Position numbers and translations under genes: made by a program. The notes under the pieces are model-generated. The model worked only from the letters and a program-made list of their open reading frames with translations. It ran no database searches and was not told the origin of the DNA. 64,000 bases of DNA from Neogemmobacter tilapiae (GTDB lineage Bacteria; Pseudomonadota; Alphaproteobacteria; Rhodobacterales; Rhodobacteraceae): the NCBI RefSeq assembly GCF_014652215.1, contig NZ_BMYJ01000002.1, positions 186,001-250,000 on the forward strand, in the 5' to 3' direction. This document shows, one piece after another, positions 44,681 through 55,301 of this stretch (position 1 is the stretch's first letter; each line of letters opens with the position of its first letter).

Positions 44681-46036
44681 ATGATGCAGATGGAAAACCC
44701 CCAAGCCCGCTTTGTTCAGGGCTCGCTTTGGCGTCACGTCGCGGTCATGTCGCTGACCACTTCGCTGGGGCTGGTCGCGGTGTTTTCCGTCGATCTGATC
44801 AACATCCTTTACATCTCGTGGCTGGGCAATCCGCATTTGCAGGCGGCTTTGGGCTATGCGGCGGCCATTCTGTTCATGACCACCTCTTTCGGCATTGGCC
44901 TTTCCATCGCCTCGTCGGCCTTGGTCGCCCGTGCGGTGGGCGCGCGGGATCCGGCGATGGCCCGGCAAAGGGCGACAAGCGGCCTTTGGCTGGCGGGCAT
45001 CACGGGCGGGCTGTTTGCCCTGACCATCTGGGTCTTTCTGTCACCGCTGCTGAGCGTGCTGGGGGCGACGGGCGAGACCCACGCCCATGCGCTGTGGTTC
45101 TTGCAGATTGTCACACCCTCGCAGCCCTTGGTCATGATCGGCATGACCGGTGGCGCGATCCTGCGGTCGCATGGCGACGCGCCCCGCGCGATGTGGATCA
45201 CGTTGGGGGCTGCGATGGTCACGGCGGCGCTGGATCCGATTTTTATCTTTGTGCTGGATATGGGCCTGACCGGGGCGGCCATTGTTTCGGTGATTTCGCG
45301 GATCGTCATGGCGGTGGTTCCGGTCTGGTTCATTCTGCGCCACCACGGGGGGCTGAACCGACCCGATTGGGTGGGGTTGCGGCAGGATGCTGTGCCCCTG
45401 TTTGCCATCGGTGGCCCCGCCATCCTGACGCAGATCGCGACGCCGGTGGGTCAGGCCTATGTCACCGCCGCTATGTCGCCTTTTGGCGAGGATGCCGTCG
45501 GGGCTATGGCGATTGCGGGCCGCCTGGTGCCGGTGGCCTTTGGCGTGATCTTTGCCCTGTCCAGCGCTGTGGGGCCGATCATGGGCCAGAACCTTGGGGC
45601 AGGGCGGATGGACCGCGTCAAGCAGACCTATTGGGAATCGCTGAAGTTCACCGCCCTCTCGGTCGTTCTGGTCTCGGCCCTGCTGTTCTTGCTGCGAGCG
45701 CCCTTGGCCGATCTGTTTCATGCAACCGGCCAGACGCGCGATCTGCTTTATCTGTTCTGCGGCCCGCTGGCGCTGCTGTGGTTCTTTAACGGCGTCATCT
45801 TTGTTGGCAATGCCACCTGCAACAATCTGGGCAGGCCCTTTTGGTCGACCGTCATCAACTGGGGTCGCAACACTGTGGGCACGATTCCCTTGGTCATTCT
45901 GATGGCGGGCTGGTGGGGGGCAGATGGCGTGCTGATCGGGCAAGCCTTGGGCGGGGTTTTGTTCGCTTTGCTGGCGCATCTTGTCGCGACAAGGGTTATT
46001 CGTTCGCGACAAGAAACAACTCAAGGTGGTTCTTGA
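44681..46036 (+). CDS. MATE family efflux transporter
   Basis: The 451-residue protein has twelve predicted helices in two related halves (first I-L-Y-I-S-W-L-G-N-P; second G-P-I-M-G-Q-N-L-G-A-G-R), the hallmark of MATE (multidrug and toxic compound extrusion) antiporters that use Na+ or H+ gradients. Substrate unknown. Three in-frame ATGs lie within the first ten bases; the first is at 44681. It starts 11 bases after the gltX terminator. Confidence 0.92.
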   Translation: MMQMENPQARFVQGSLWRHVAVMSLTTSLGLVAVFSVDLINILYISWLGNPHLQAALGYAAAILFMTTSFGIGLSIASSALVARAVGARDPAMARQRATSGLWLAGITGGLFALTIWVFLSPLLSVLGATGETHAHALWFLQIVTPSQPLVMIGMTGGAILRSHGDAPRAMWITLGAAMVTAALDPIFIFVLDMGLTGAAIVSVISRIVMAVVPVWFILRHHGGLNRPDWVGLRQDAVPLFAIGGPAILTQIATPVGQAYVTAAMSPFGEDAVGAMAIAGRLVPVAFGVIFALSSAVGPIMGQNLGAGRMDRVKQTYWESLKFTALSVVLVSALLFLLRAPLADLFHATGQTRDLLYLFCGPLALLWFFNGVIFVGNATCNNLGRPFWSTVINWGRNTVGTIPLVILMAGWWGADGVLIGQALGGVLFALLAHLVATRVIRSRQETTQGGS

Positions 46037-46120
46037 CGTCAAGCCTTTCGAGGCGCAAGCTGAGCTTAGGTGGGGACAACTTGTGACGCTTCTGCAAAGG
46101 GGCGATGTAGGGGGTCTGTG

Positions 46121-46984
46121 ATGACGACTTGGTTTGCGCCGCGTTCTTTGGAGCCGCATTTGTCGGCGATGATGTTCGATGAATTGGTGGAACATCTTCG
46201 ACATCGCCCCGATTTGACCGATGTGCAGGTGACGGACCGCGATCACATGATCCTGTGTTTCCGCAAGGCAGGCATGTCTGCCGATGGCCCGGTTTTGACC
46301 TTGAATGCCCGCGCCATGGCCTGTTCCGCCGAAAGGGTCCAGATGCCCTGCGCTCAGCGTTTGGCGCAGATTGACCGATTCCTTGCATCAATCCTGCCGC
46401 AGGCTCAGGCGGCGCTGGACCTGTCACAACTTTATCCTGTCGTGCGCCACAGGGATCGCATCGTTGATCTGGAATCGCCTTTGGTGCGTCCCTTGGCAGG
46501 CGATATGATCACGGTCGTCATGCAGGACTTGGGCGACAGTTTGGCGACCATCACGGCCTGCGAATTGGGGGGCAAGTCGGTCGAGGATCTTTGGCAGGCC
46601 GCGGGGATCAACCTGCGTCGCGCGTTGGGCCAGTTTGATGCCACGCCAGAAGCGCCGGGTTATCTGACCATCCGCTGGCCGGACAACCCGGTTCTCAGCG
46701 GCTCGATCCTGCTCGCCTCGGGCATTCTGGCGGCCTTGGTGCGGCAACAGGGTTGGCGGGTCGCGGGCATTGGTGCTGCGGCACGGGGCACGATCCGTTT
46801 GGCCGACAGCGGCGATGACGAGGCGATGGCCTTGATGCAGGCCGATCTGGCGCAGGATCTGGCGGGTGCCCAGCCCCAGTCGGAATTGATCTTCCGCCTG
46901 TCTGCCGACACACCATGGCTGGAACCTTGGCAGAAATGGACCGGGGCAGGGTTCAGCCCGCTGCCGATCCAACGCCGCCATTAG
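46121..46984 (+). CDS. Conserved hypothetical protein, YtpQ/DUF1444-like
   Basis: The 287-residue soluble protein has, in the middle, L-Y-P-V-V-R-H-R-D-R-I-V, then P-L-A-G-D-M-I-T-V-V-M-Q-D-L-G-D-S, E-L-G-G-K-S-V-E-D-L and N-L-R-R-A-L, an order that resembles the YtpQ/DUF1444 family. The function of that family is unknown. AGGGGG lies 7 bases before ATG 46121. It precedes the glycine riboswitch, with which it has no clear link. Confidence 0.7.
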   Translation: MTTWFAPRSLEPHLSAMMFDELVEHLRHRPDLTDVQVTDRDHMILCFRKAGMSADGPVLTLNARAMACSAERVQMPCAQRLAQIDRFLASILPQAQAALDLSQLYPVVRHRDRIVDLESPLVRPLAGDMITVVMQDLGDSLATITACELGGKSVEDLWQAAGINLRRALGQFDATPEAPGYLTIRWPDNPVLSGSILLASGILAALVRQQGWRVAGIGAAARGTIRLADSGDDEAMALMQADLAQDLAGAQPQSELIFRLSADTPWLEPWQKWTGAGFSPLPIQRRH

Positions 46985-47057
46985 GTCGCAAAAGCGCGAT
47001 AAAGCGTCGATTCCTCTTGCCAGCTTTCGCGGGCCGCGCTACCCCTTTGCCCGTCAG

Positions 47058-47225
47058 TTCGGGAGAATCCGGGGGTCATGCCTCGGTGCCGAAGGAGCAA
47101 CCGCCCCGGTAAACTCTCAGGCGCAAGGGACCGTTCTGGCAGAAAGACTCTGGAGAGTGGCGCGGATGCGCCCGCCGAAGGGATAACGATCTCAGGCGCC
47201 CGGAACGGGCAAGGACAGAGGGGGC
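47058..47225 (+). ncRNA. Tandem glycine riboswitch upstream of gcvT
   Basis: Two glycine aptamers follow each other. The first has the conserved core GCCGAAGGAGCAA (from 47088), then CTCTCAGGCGCAAGGGACC and the closing ACTCTGGAGAG (47147-47157); the second has GCCGAAGGGATAACG (from about 47174), ATCTCAGGCGCCCGGAACGG and AGGACAGAGGGGG. This is the classic cooperative pair that turns on the glycine cleavage genes when glycine is high. The gcvT start lies about 70 bases past the second aptamer, which holds the expression platform. Confidence 0.95.
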
Positions 47226-47293
47226 ACGGTCGGACGGCGGGAACCGTTCGTTGTGCTGTCGGCTTTTTCAGGCTGGCAAGGAATGGGGGCGGG

Positions 47294-48412
47294 ATGAGCG
47301 ATCTTCTGCGGCTGGGTCTGCATGACCTGCATTTGGGTCTGGGGGGCAAGATGGTGCCCTTCGCAGGCTATGACATGCCGGTGCAATATCCGGCAGGGGT
47401 GATGGCCGAACATTTGCACACGCGCACGCGGGCGGGTCTGTTTGACGTCAGCCATATGGGGCAGGTGATCCTGCGGCCGAAAACCGACATGGAAACGCTG
47501 GCCTTGGCGTTCGAGCGGCTGATGCCGATGGATGTTCTGGGTCTGGCGGCGGGGCGGCAGCGCTATGGGCTGCTGACGAATGATCAGGGCGGGATTCTGG
47601 ACGATCTGATGTTCGCGAACCGGGGGGACCACCTGTTCGTGGTGGTGAACGCCGCCTGCAAGGCACAGGACATTGCCCATCTGACCCAACATCTGTCGGA
47701 CGTGGCCGAGGTGCAGCCCGTAGAGCGTGGCCTTCTGGCCCTGCAAGGGCCTTTGGCCGAGACGGCCTTGGCGGCGCTGGTGCCGGGTGTTGCCGCGATG
47801 CGCTTCATGGATCAGGGGATTTTCGGTTGGCAGGGTGGCGAGCTGTGGATTTCGCGGTCGGGCTATACCGGCGAGGATGGGTTTGAGATTTCGGTATCCC
47901 ATGCGCAGGCCTTGGATCTGGCGCAGGCGCTGCTGGCGCAGCCGGATGTGATGCCCATCGGCCTTGGCGCGCGCGACAGCCTGCGGCTGGAGGCGGGGCT
48001 TTGTCTTTACGGCCATGACATTGACGAAACCACCAGCCCGGTGGAGGCTGGCCTGACCTGGGCTATCCAGAAAGCCCGCCGCGCGGGCGGGGCGCGGGCC
48101 GGTGGTTTCGCAGGCGACACCCGCATTCTGCACGAATTGGAAAACGGCCCCGAACGCCTGCGGGTGGGCCTTGCCCCGCAAACCCGCGCGCCGATGCGCG
48201 AACATGTGCCACTGTTTGCCACGGATGGCACGCCCATCGGTGAAGTGACCAGCGGTGGCTTTGGGCCCAGCCTGAACGCGCCGATAGCCATGGGCTATGT
48301 CGCCCGCGCCCATGCCGACATCGGCACCGATCTGGAAGGCGAGGTCCGCGGCAAGCGCTTGCCCGTCACCGTGGCCGCCCTTCCCTTTATCCCCGCCACC
48401 TTCAAACGCTAG
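47294..48412 (+). CDS. gcvT: Glycine cleavage system aminomethyltransferase (T-protein)
   Basis: The 372-residue protein starts MSDLLRLGLHDLHLGLGGKM and has F-A-G-Y-D-M-P-V-Q-Y, F-D-V-S-H-M-G-Q, G-Y-T-G-E-D-G-F-E and a C-terminal GCV_T domain. It moves the methylene carbon from the aminomethyl-lipoyl H-protein to tetrahydrofolate and releases ammonia. It is the first gene behind the glycine riboswitch, 10 bases before gcvH. Confidence 0.96.
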   Translation: MSDLLRLGLHDLHLGLGGKMVPFAGYDMPVQYPAGVMAEHLHTRTRAGLFDVSHMGQVILRPKTDMETLALAFERLMPMDVLGLAAGRQRYGLLTNDQGGILDDLMFANRGDHLFVVVNAACKAQDIAHLTQHLSDVAEVQPVERGLLALQGPLAETALAALVPGVAAMRFMDQGIFGWQGGELWISRSGYTGEDGFEISVSHAQALDLAQALLAQPDVMPIGLGARDSLRLEAGLCLYGHDIDETTSPVEAGLTWAIQKARRAGGARAGGFAGDTRILHELENGPERLRVGLAPQTRAPMREHVPLFATDGTPIGEVTSGGFGPSLNAPIAMGYVARAHADIGTDLEGEVRGKRLPVTVAALPFIPATFKR

Positions 48413-48422
48413 GAGATCGCAA

Positions 48423-48782
48423 ATGAAATACACCAAAGAACACGAATGGCTGCGGGTCGAAGGCGATCTGGTGGTCGTGGGCATCACCGAACATGCGGCG
48501 GCCGCGCTGGGCGATGTGGTGTTTGTGGAACTGCCCGAAGTCGAGACGATGATGGCCGAGGGCGACGAGGTTTGCGTCATCGAAAGCGTCAAGGCGGCGT
48601 CGGATATTCTGGCCCCGGTTGATGGCCAGATTGTCGCTGTGAATGACAAGCTGACCGAGGCACCGGGTCTGGTGAACGAAGACCCGACGGGGGCCGCTTG
48701 GTTCTTTAAGATGAAACTGGATGATCTGTCCGTGCTGGATCAGTTCATGGACGAAGACGAGTATAACGAGCTGATCGGCTGA
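48423..48782 (+). CDS. gcvH: Glycine cleavage system H-protein
   Basis: The 119-residue carrier has the lipoyl-lysine site E-S-V-K-A-A-S-D (Lys about 59) and the normal length. It carries the aminomethyl group between GcvP, GcvT and dihydrolipoamide dehydrogenase. AGGAGA lies 6-7 bases upstream of the ATG. Confidence 0.97.
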   Translation: MKYTKEHEWLRVEGDLVVVGITEHAAAALGDVVFVELPEVETMMAEGDEVCVIESVKAASDILAPVDGQIVAVNDKLTEAPGLVNEDPTGAAWFFKMKLDDLSVLDQFMDEDEYNELIG

Positions 48783-48866
48783 TCCTATTCAACGCCCCAT
48801 CTGAATTTTCATTGAAGAGTTTCAGATGCCCCTGCGCGGGGATCGGGCCCATGCGGAAAACCAGTG

Positions 48867-51707
48867 ATGACCTTCACCCCTTCGACCTACAACCCCTATG
48901 ATTTTGCCAACCGTCGGCACATCGGCCCATCGCCTGCCGAAATGGCCGAAATGCTGCAAGCGGTGGGCACGCCCAGCTTGGACGCGCTGATTGGCGAAAC
49001 TGTGCCGCCCTCGATCCGGCAATCGACGCCCCTGGATTGGCTGCCTTTGTCCGAGGCGGATCTTCTGGCCAAGATGCGGGCGGTGGCGGGCAAGAACAAG
49101 GTCATGCACAGCTTGATCGGGCAGGGTTACTACGGGACGGTCACGCCCCCCGCGATCCAGCGGAACATTCTGGAAAACCCAGCTTGGTATACCGCTTATA
49201 CCCCCTATCAGCCCGAAATCGCGCAGGGACGGCTGGAGGCTTTGTTGAATTACCAGACGATGGTCGCTGATCTGACCGGCTTGCCGGTGGCGAATGCGTC
49301 GCTGTTGGACGAGGCGACGGCGGCGGCCGAGGCGATGGCGATGGCAGAACGCAGCGCCAAGTCGAAAGCGAAAGGGTTCTTCGTTGACGAAAACCTGCAT
49401 CCGCAGACGATTGCCGTGATCCAGACCCGCGCACTGCCGCTGGGGATTGAGGTGATCGTTGGGGCCACCGAAACGCTGGAGCCTGAGAAGGTCTTTGGCG
49501 CGATCTTCCAGTATCCGGGGACTTATGGCGAGATCACGGATTTTACCGGCGTGATCGAACGGCTGCACGGGGCCAAGGCCTTGGCGATCCTGGCGACGGA
49601 CCTTTTGGCGCTGACGATGATCAAGGAACCGGGGGCGATGGGGGCCGATATTGCGGTGGGTTCCTCGCAACGTTTCGGCGTGCCGATGGGTTACGGCGGG
49701 CCGCACGCGGCCTTTCTGTCCTGCCGGGACGATCTGAAACGGGCGATGCCGGGGCGGATTGTGGGCGTTTCGATTGATGCGCGGGGCAACAAGGCCTATC
49801 GCCTGTCGCTGCAAACCCGTGAACAGCATATCCGTCGCGAAAAAGCGACCAGCAACGTCTGCACCGCGCAGGCGCTGCTGGCGGTGATGGCCTCGATGTA
49901 TGCGGTGTTTCACGGGCCGATGGGTCTGCGGGCGATTGCCGAACGGGTGCATTTCAACACCGTGCGTCTGGCGAAGGCGTTGCGCGTGGCGGGGGCTGAA
50001 GTCTCGCCCAAAGCCTTTTTCGACACGATTACGGTTGAGGTGGGCGTGGGCCAAGCGGGCATTCTGGCCGCGGCACGTGCCGAAGGGGTGAACCTGCGCA
50101 AGATTGGCACTGACCGCGTGGGGATTTCCTGTGATGAAACCACGACCGAGGATGTGCTGCACCGCGTTCTGCGCGCCTTTGGCATTCACACCGCGCCGCC
50201 CCATCGCGCCGATCTGGGCTTTCCCGAAACCATGCTGCGGGAAACCGACTATCTGACCCATCCCGTTTTCCACATGAACCGGGCGGAATCAGAAATGATG
50301 CGCTACATGCGCCGCCTGTCCGACCGCGATCTGGCGCTGGACCGGGCGATGATCCCCTTGGGGTCTTGCACGATGAAGTTGAACGCGGCGGCGGAAATGA
50401 TGCCGATCACCTGGCCGGAATTCGGCTCGCTGCATCCGTTCGCGCCGATGGATCAGGCGCTGGGCTATAAAGAGGCGATTGACGATCTGTCTGAGAAACT
50501 TTGCCAGATCACCGGCTATGACGCCTTTTCCATGCAGCCGAACTCTGGCGCGCAGGGGGAATATGCGGGCCTCCTGACCATTCAGGCCTATCACCGTTCG
50601 CGGGGCGATGATCAGCGCGATGTCTGCCTGATTCCGGTTTCGGCGCATGGCACCAACCCGGCCTCTGCCCAGATGGCAGGGATGCAGGTGGTGGTTGTCG
50701 GCTCCATGCCCAATGGCGATGTCGATATCGAAGATTTCCGCGCCAAGGCCGATGCGGCGGGCGACCGTCTGGCGGCCTGCATGATCACCTATCCCAGCAC
50801 GCATGGCGTGTTCGAGGAAACGGTGCGCGAGATCTGCAAGATCACCCATGACCATGGCGGCCAAGTCTATCTGGACGGCGCGAATATGAACGCGCTGGTG
50901 GGGCTGGTGAAACCGGGTGAGATCGGGTCGGATGTCAGTCACCTGAACCTCCACAAGACCTTTGCCATTCCGCATGGTGGTGGTGGGCCGGGGATGGGTC
51001 CGATTGGCGTTAAGGCGCATCTTGCACCCTTTCTGCCGGGGCATCCCGAAACGGGCGGGGATGAAGGGCCGGTTTCGGCGGCACCCTATGGCTCGGCCTC
51101 CATCTTGCTGATCTCTTGGGCCTATTGCCTGATGATGGGGGGCGAGGGTCTGACGCAGGCGACGCGGGTCGCGATCTTGAACGCGAACTACATCGCCTCA
51201 CGTCTGAAATCGGAATATCCGGTGCTGTTCATGGGCAACCGGGGCCGTGTCGCGCATGAATGCATTCTGGATACCCGCGTCTTTGCCGATTGTGGTGTGA
51301 CCGTGGACGACATCGCGAAACGGTTGATCGACAACGGTTTCCATGCGCCGACGATGAGCTGGCCTGTGGCCGGAACGCTGATGGTGGAACCCACAGAAAG
51401 CGAGACCAAGGCCGAGATTGACCGGCTGATCCTGGCGTTTCTGGCCATCCGCGCCGAAATCCGGGCGGTCGAGGCGGGTGAAATCGCGGCCGAGGACAGC
51501 CCCCTGCGCCATGCGCCACATACGGTGAACGATCTGGTCGCCGAATGGGACAGGAAATACAGCCGCGAACAGGGCTGCTTCCCGCCGGGTTCCTTCCGCG
51601 TCGACAAATACTGGCCGCCCATCGGTCGGGTCGACAACGTTTATGGCGACCGGAATCTGGTGTGCATCTGCCCGCCGGTCGAGTCGTATGCTCAGGCAGC
51701 GGAATAA
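48867..51707 (+). CDS. gcvP: Glycine dehydrogenase (decarboxylating), P-protein
   Basis: The 946-residue single-chain P-protein comprises two homologous halves and the PLP lysine in H-L-N-L-H-K-T-F followed by the glycine-rich P-H-G-G-G-G-P-G loop. It decarboxylates glycine and loads the methylamine on GcvH. The ATG at 48867 is preferred; a GTG one codon earlier also fits. The 84-base gap from gcvH holds an imperfect hairpin but the three genes should form one riboswitch-controlled operon. Confidence 0.96.
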   Translation: MTFTPSTYNPYDFANRRHIGPSPAEMAEMLQAVGTPSLDALIGETVPPSIRQSTPLDWLPLSEADLLAKMRAVAGKNKVMHSLIGQGYYGTVTPPAIQRNILENPAWYTAYTPYQPEIAQGRLEALLNYQTMVADLTGLPVANASLLDEATAAAEAMAMAERSAKSKAKGFFVDENLHPQTIAVIQTRALPLGIEVIVGATETLEPEKVFGAIFQYPGTYGEITDFTGVIERLHGAKALAILATDLLALTMIKEPGAMGADIAVGSSQRFGVPMGYGGPHAAFLSCRDDLKRAMPGRIVGVSIDARGNKAYRLSLQTREQHIRREKATSNVCTAQALLAVMASMYAVFHGPMGLRAIAERVHFNTVRLAKALRVAGAEVSPKAFFDTITVEVGVGQAGILAAARAEGVNLRKIGTDRVGISCDETTTEDVLHRVLRAFGIHTAPPHRADLGFPETMLRETDYLTHPVFHMNRAESEMMRYMRRLSDRDLALDRAMIPLGSCTMKLNAAAEMMPITWPEFGSLHPFAPMDQALGYKEAIDDLSEKLCQITGYDAFSMQPNSGAQGEYAGLLTIQAYHRSRGDDQRDVCLIPVSAHGTNPASAQMAGMQVVVVGSMPNGDVDIEDFRAKADAAGDRLAACMITYPSTHGVFEETVREICKITHDHGGQVYLDGANMNALVGLVKPGEIGSDVSHLNLHKTFAIPHGGGGPGMGPIGVKAHLAPFLPGHPETGGDEGPVSAAPYGSASILLISWAYCLMMGGEGLTQATRVAILNANYIASRLKSEYPVLFMGNRGRVAHECILDTRVFADCGVTVDDIAKRLIDNGFHAPTMSWPVAGTLMVEPTESETKAEIDRLILAFLAIRAEIRAVEAGEIAAEDSPLRHAPHTVNDLVAEWDRKYSREQGCFPPGSFRVDKYWPPIGRVDNVYGDRNLVCICPPVESYAQAAE

Positions 51708-51743
51708 AAACACCCCTGAATTGGATTGCTTTAAGAAACAAAA

Positions 51744-51776
51744 AAGCGCCGGGGCCAAAATAGGTTCCCGGCGCTT
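51744..51776 (+). terminator. gcv operon terminator
   Basis: Perfect 10-bp stem AAGCGCCGGG/CCCGGCGCTT (51744-51753, 51767-51776, loop of 13) 36 bases after the gcvP stop. Confidence 0.75.
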
Positions 51777-51822
51777 CACATTCCGTTGAGGAATTCCCCG
51801 AACTTGCCGCATGTCGAACACT

Positions 51823-51878
51823 TTTGACCGGGAATCCATCCTACAAAAGTCCACATCCTCAACAATTGTGCGGTCAAA
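51823..51878. promoter_or_regulatory. Facing TTTGACCG/CGGTCAAA sites before the RTX gene
   Basis: TTTGACCG (51823-51830) and its exact inverse CGGTCAAA (51871-51878) are 40 bases apart, 28 bases upstream of the start codon. The spacing of 48 bases centre to centre is about 4.5 helical turns. They could be paired operator sites or the arms of a leader hairpin. Confidence 0.4.
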
Positions 51879-51905
51879 GTTAATGTCGTGCCCTGGGGAA
51901 AAATT

Positions 51906-54900
51906 ATGGTCGACTATCCAATTAACAATTCCGGAACTGCGACGGGCGCTGCCGGGTCCGACAAAGTTATCTACAACATCACCGTTGCGGGCGGTGTGAC
52001 CCTTACGGGGATGACAGGATCGCTGGCCACGGGCTATTCAGGCACCTTCAACGGGCCGGGCGGCAATGATGGCACGTTCAGCGGCATTGAGCATTTCACC
52101 TTCACCGACAATGCAGGCAGTGCCGACAGCATCACCACCGGCGATGGCAATGACTCGTTGGTCGGCGGCGGTGGCAATGACACGCTGAATGGCGCAGCGG
52201 GCAGCGACAGCCTGTATGGCGGCAACGGCGACGATCTGTTGACCATTGTTGTCGACGGCACCGATGTGATCGACGGCGGCGCGAACAACGACACGCTGAA
52301 CGTTGTGGGCGGCAGCACGGGCTTTACCCTCACGACCTCGGCTATTTCCGGCGCGGGCACCGCGACCATCGCGGGCATCGAACAATTCAACGTCACGGGC
52401 TCTTCGGCGGCTGACACGATCACCACCGGCACCGGCAACGACACGATCAACGCGGGCGGTGGCGACGATACGATTGACGCGGGCAGCGGGGCCGATTCGG
52501 TCAACGCTGGCGCGGGCAACGACCGGATCATCATCAACCTCGGTGGGACGGACACGATTGACGGCGGCGCGGACACTGACACGGTTGTTGTCGTCGGCGC
52601 GGGGGCGGCCCTGACAGTGACGACCACTTCCATCAGCTCGGCCGCTGGCACAGCCAACCTGACCAACGTCGAACGTTTTGATGTCACCGGCTCTTCGGTC
52701 GCCGACAATATCACCACGGGCGGGTCCAGCGATTCCGTCAGCGGTGGCGCGGGCAACGACACAATCAACGCAGGCGAAGGTTGGAACAACGTCTACGGCG
52801 GCGCTGGCGATGATCAGATCACTGCCGGAACCGGCAGTGACAACATTTACGGCGGCGACGACAACGACACCATCAACGCTGGCAATGGCAACAACTACGT
52901 CGAAGGCGGCAATGGCAACGACAATGTCACCACCGGCAATGGCAGCGACACTGTCCTGTCGGGTGCTGGTTCTGACAGCATCAACACCGGCGACGGCGAT
53001 GACTACATCACGCTGGAAGTGGGCGGCACCGACAGTGTCAACGGCGGGAACGGCAACGACCGTCTGAACGTCAACATCGGCGGGGCGACGGCGATCACCC
53101 TGACCCTGACCAATATCACGCGCGGCGCTGACACGGTAACCTTGTCCGGTATTGACCGTTTCAACATCACGGGCTCGACCGCAGCGGACAACATGACCAC
53201 GGGCAGCGGCGATGACACGGTCGATGGCGGGCAGGGCAACGACACCCTGAACACCGGCGCCGGGGCCGATTACATCACCGCAGGGAGTGGCGATGATGTT
53301 GTTGTCGCGGGCGATGGCAATGACACGATCTATGGCGGCACAGGCGCTGACAACATCGATGCTGGCATCGGCAACGACTATGTCGAGGTTTATGGCACGT
53401 TTGACACCGTGATCGGTGGTGCCGGGATTGATACCCTTCAAGCTGATTGGAGCGCGGACATCACAAGCCGCGTCCTGGACGCCAATGCAAATGGTCTTGA
53501 GGTGCTGGATGTCACCTTGGGCTCTGGAAACGACTCGCTGGTTTCGGCGCAGTCGCATATTGCCGATGACTATCTGGATGCAGGGTCGGGCAATGATACG
53601 GTCCAGGTTTTCCTGGGTGGGAATGACGTGGTTGTGGGCGGCAATGGCACGGATGTCATTGAAGTTATAAACAACCGTGTCGGGACTTCAGTAAACTTGA
53701 CTAACCTGAGCGGTGCTGGCACCTACTCAGGCACGTTCTTGTCGTCGGGTCACTCTGTCAGTTTTTCGGGAATCGAAATTATCCGATTTGTCGACAATGT
53801 TGATGGCGACGACGTAATTGAAGGCGCAAACACAGTTAATGCTGGCGGAGGCAATGATATGGTAGACGGTACAATTGGCAATGACCTGCTTGATGGCGGT
53901 GCAGGGAATGACTCGATCAATGGTTTGGCTGGCGACGACACCATCAATGGTGCGGCTGGCGCCGATACTTTGCGCGGTGGTCTGGGCAATGACTCGATCA
54001 CCGGCGGCTCGGGCAACGACAAAATCTATGGCGACGATGGCGACGACGCTCTCTTTGCTTCGAACCTCGACTACGCCTATGGCGGCAACGGCAATGACGT
54101 GCTGACCGGTGGGGACGACCGCGAGTTCCTGTATGGCGGCGCAGGCAACGACGTATTCTATGGCGGTCTGGATCGTGACTACATCTATGGCGATGCCGGT
54201 GTGGACTACTGGTATGGCGATGCAGGCAAATATCTTGACATCGTTGTGTCGATCGACCTGAACACCACCAGCGTCTATCAAGGTTCGCAAGGCCGCATTC
54301 GCTTTATCGAAGGCATGAACTTCTCGGCCAGCAACAAAAGCGACTGGATCACCCTCCACAACACCTCGGCCCTGAATGACGTTCTGGTCATGCGCAACGG
54401 CAACGACCGGGTTGAAATGATCATGGGCGGCCAGGATGAATTCTTTGGCGGCGCTGGCACCGACATTCTGGAAGTGACGGGTCGTGATCTGGTGGCAGCC
54501 ACCACCATGACCGGCAGCACGCTGGTATCGGGCCTCGACACGATCAACTTCGACTCGTTTGAGCGTCTGTTCTACACGGCTGTTGGCACCGGCAACGACC
54601 TGCTGCTGGGTCTGTCTGGCGCTGACGTGATCAAGTCGGGTGACGGCAATGACACCGTGACCGGCGCTGCTGGTGGTGACAACCTGAACACCGGTGGCGG
54701 CAACGACAGCGTCAACGGTGGTGACGGCAACGACACGATCACGGGCGGCGACGGCGATGATATCATCCTCGGCGCAGCGGGTCAGGATCGGATCATGGCC
54801 GGTGCTGGCAACGACACCATCACGGGCGGCGGCGCAGCCGACGTTATGACGGGTGGTTCTGGCGCAGATCTGTTCATCTTCTCCAGCGCAATCCAGCAGG

Positions 54901-55091
54901 GCGGTGATCGGATCACCGACTTCCAAGATGGCGTCGACACGATCCAGATTTCGGGTGTTGTCTTCGCAGACTTGGATATCCGTCAGCGCACCAACGGCGA
55001 TCTCGAAATCAAGATTTCGCGCGGCACGTTCCTGGTTCTGGACGACACGGCCAAAGCCTCGATCACCGCTGCGGACTTTGACTTCATCTAA
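51906..55091 (+). CDS. Giant RTX calcium-binding protein with repeated modules
   Basis: A 1,061-residue acidic protein starting [20 protein letters not shown], made of RTX nonapeptides (G-G-x-G-N-D-x-I/L) interleaved with three copies of a beta-rich module of the form G-T-D-x-I-D-G-G, D-T-L-x-V, L-T-x-x-x-I, I-E-x-F-x-V-T-G-S-x-A-D-x-I-T-T-G. Near residue 790 a non-RTX segment ([12 protein letters not shown]) interrupts. The C terminus ends [10 protein letters not shown], a type I secretion signal. No enzyme motif is seen; a surface-layer, adhesin or biofilm role is possible. GGGGA precedes ATG 51906. Strong terminator follows. Confidence 0.87.
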   Translation: MVDYPINNSGTATGAAGSDKVIYNITVAGGVTLTGMTGSLATGYSGTFNGPGGNDGTFSGIEHFTFTDNAGSADSITTGDGNDSLVGGGGNDTLNGAAGSDSLYGGNGDDLLTIVVDGTDVIDGGANNDTLNVVGGSTGFTLTTSAISGAGTATIAGIEQFNVTGSSAADTITTGTGNDTINAGGGDDTIDAGSGADSVNAGAGNDRIIINLGGTDTIDGGADTDTVVVVGAGAALTVTTTSISSAAGTANLTNVERFDVTGSSVADNITTGGSSDSVSGGAGNDTINAGEGWNNVYGGAGDDQITAGTGSDNIYGGDDNDTINAGNGNNYVEGGNGNDNVTTGNGSDTVLSGAGSDSINTGDGDDYITLEVGGTDSVNGGNGNDRLNVNIGGATAITLTLTNITRGADTVTLSGIDRFNITGSTAADNMTTGSGDDTVDGGQGNDTLNTGAGADYITAGSGDDVVVAGDGNDTIYGGTGADNIDAGIGNDYVEVYGTFDTVIGGAGIDTLQADWSADITSRVLDANANGLEVLDVTLGSGNDSLVSAQSHIADDYLDAGSGNDTVQVFLGGNDVVVGGNGTDVIEVINNRVGTSVNLTNLSGAGTYSGTFLSSGHSVSFSGIEIIRFVDNVDGDDVIEGANTVNAGGGNDMVDGTIGNDLLDGGAGNDSINGLAGDDTINGAAGADTLRGGLGNDSITGGSGNDKIYGDDGDDALFASNLDYAYGGNGNDVLTGGDDREFLYGGAGNDVFYGGLDRDYIYGDAGVDYWYGDAGKYLDIVVSIDLNTTSVYQGSQGRIRFIEGMNFSASNKSDWITLHNTSALNDVLVMRNGNDRVEMIMGGQDEFFGGAGTDILEVTGRDLVAATTMTGSTLVSGLDTINFDSFERLFYTAVGTGNDLLLGLSGADVIKSGDGNDTVTGAAGGDNLNTGGGNDSVNGGDGNDTITGGDGDDIILGAAGQDRIMAGAGNDTITGGGAADVMTGGSGADLFIFSSAIQQGGDRITDFQDGVDTIQISGVVFADLDIRQRTNGDLEIKISRGTFLVLDDTAKASITAADFDFI

Positions 55092-55110
55092 CCCGCAGAC
55101 GACAATACCG

Positions 55111-55139
55111 AAACGCCCCGGCCAAAAGCCGGGGCGTTT
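55111..55139 (+). terminator. Terminator of the RTX gene
   Basis: Perfect 12-bp stem AAACGCCCCGGC/GCCGGGGCGTTT (55111-55122, 55128-55139, loop CAAAA), 19 bases after the stop. Confidence 0.85.
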
Positions 55140-55185
55140 CCACATCTTGACTTTGGCAAGGTGACGCGCCAAACCACCCTCGTCT

Positions 55186-55261
<76 letters not shown>

Positions 55262-55272
55262 GACACCCTCGC

Positions 55273-55296
55273 AAAGCCGCCCAAGGGGCGGCTTTT
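55273..55296. terminator. Terminator shared by tRNA-Ala and the convergent hydrolase gene
   Basis: Stem AAAGCCGCC/GGCGGCTTT (55273-55281, 55287-55295) with T run, between the tRNA end and the hydrolase stop at 55302. Confidence 0.75.
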
Positions 55297-55301
55297 GCGC
55301 T

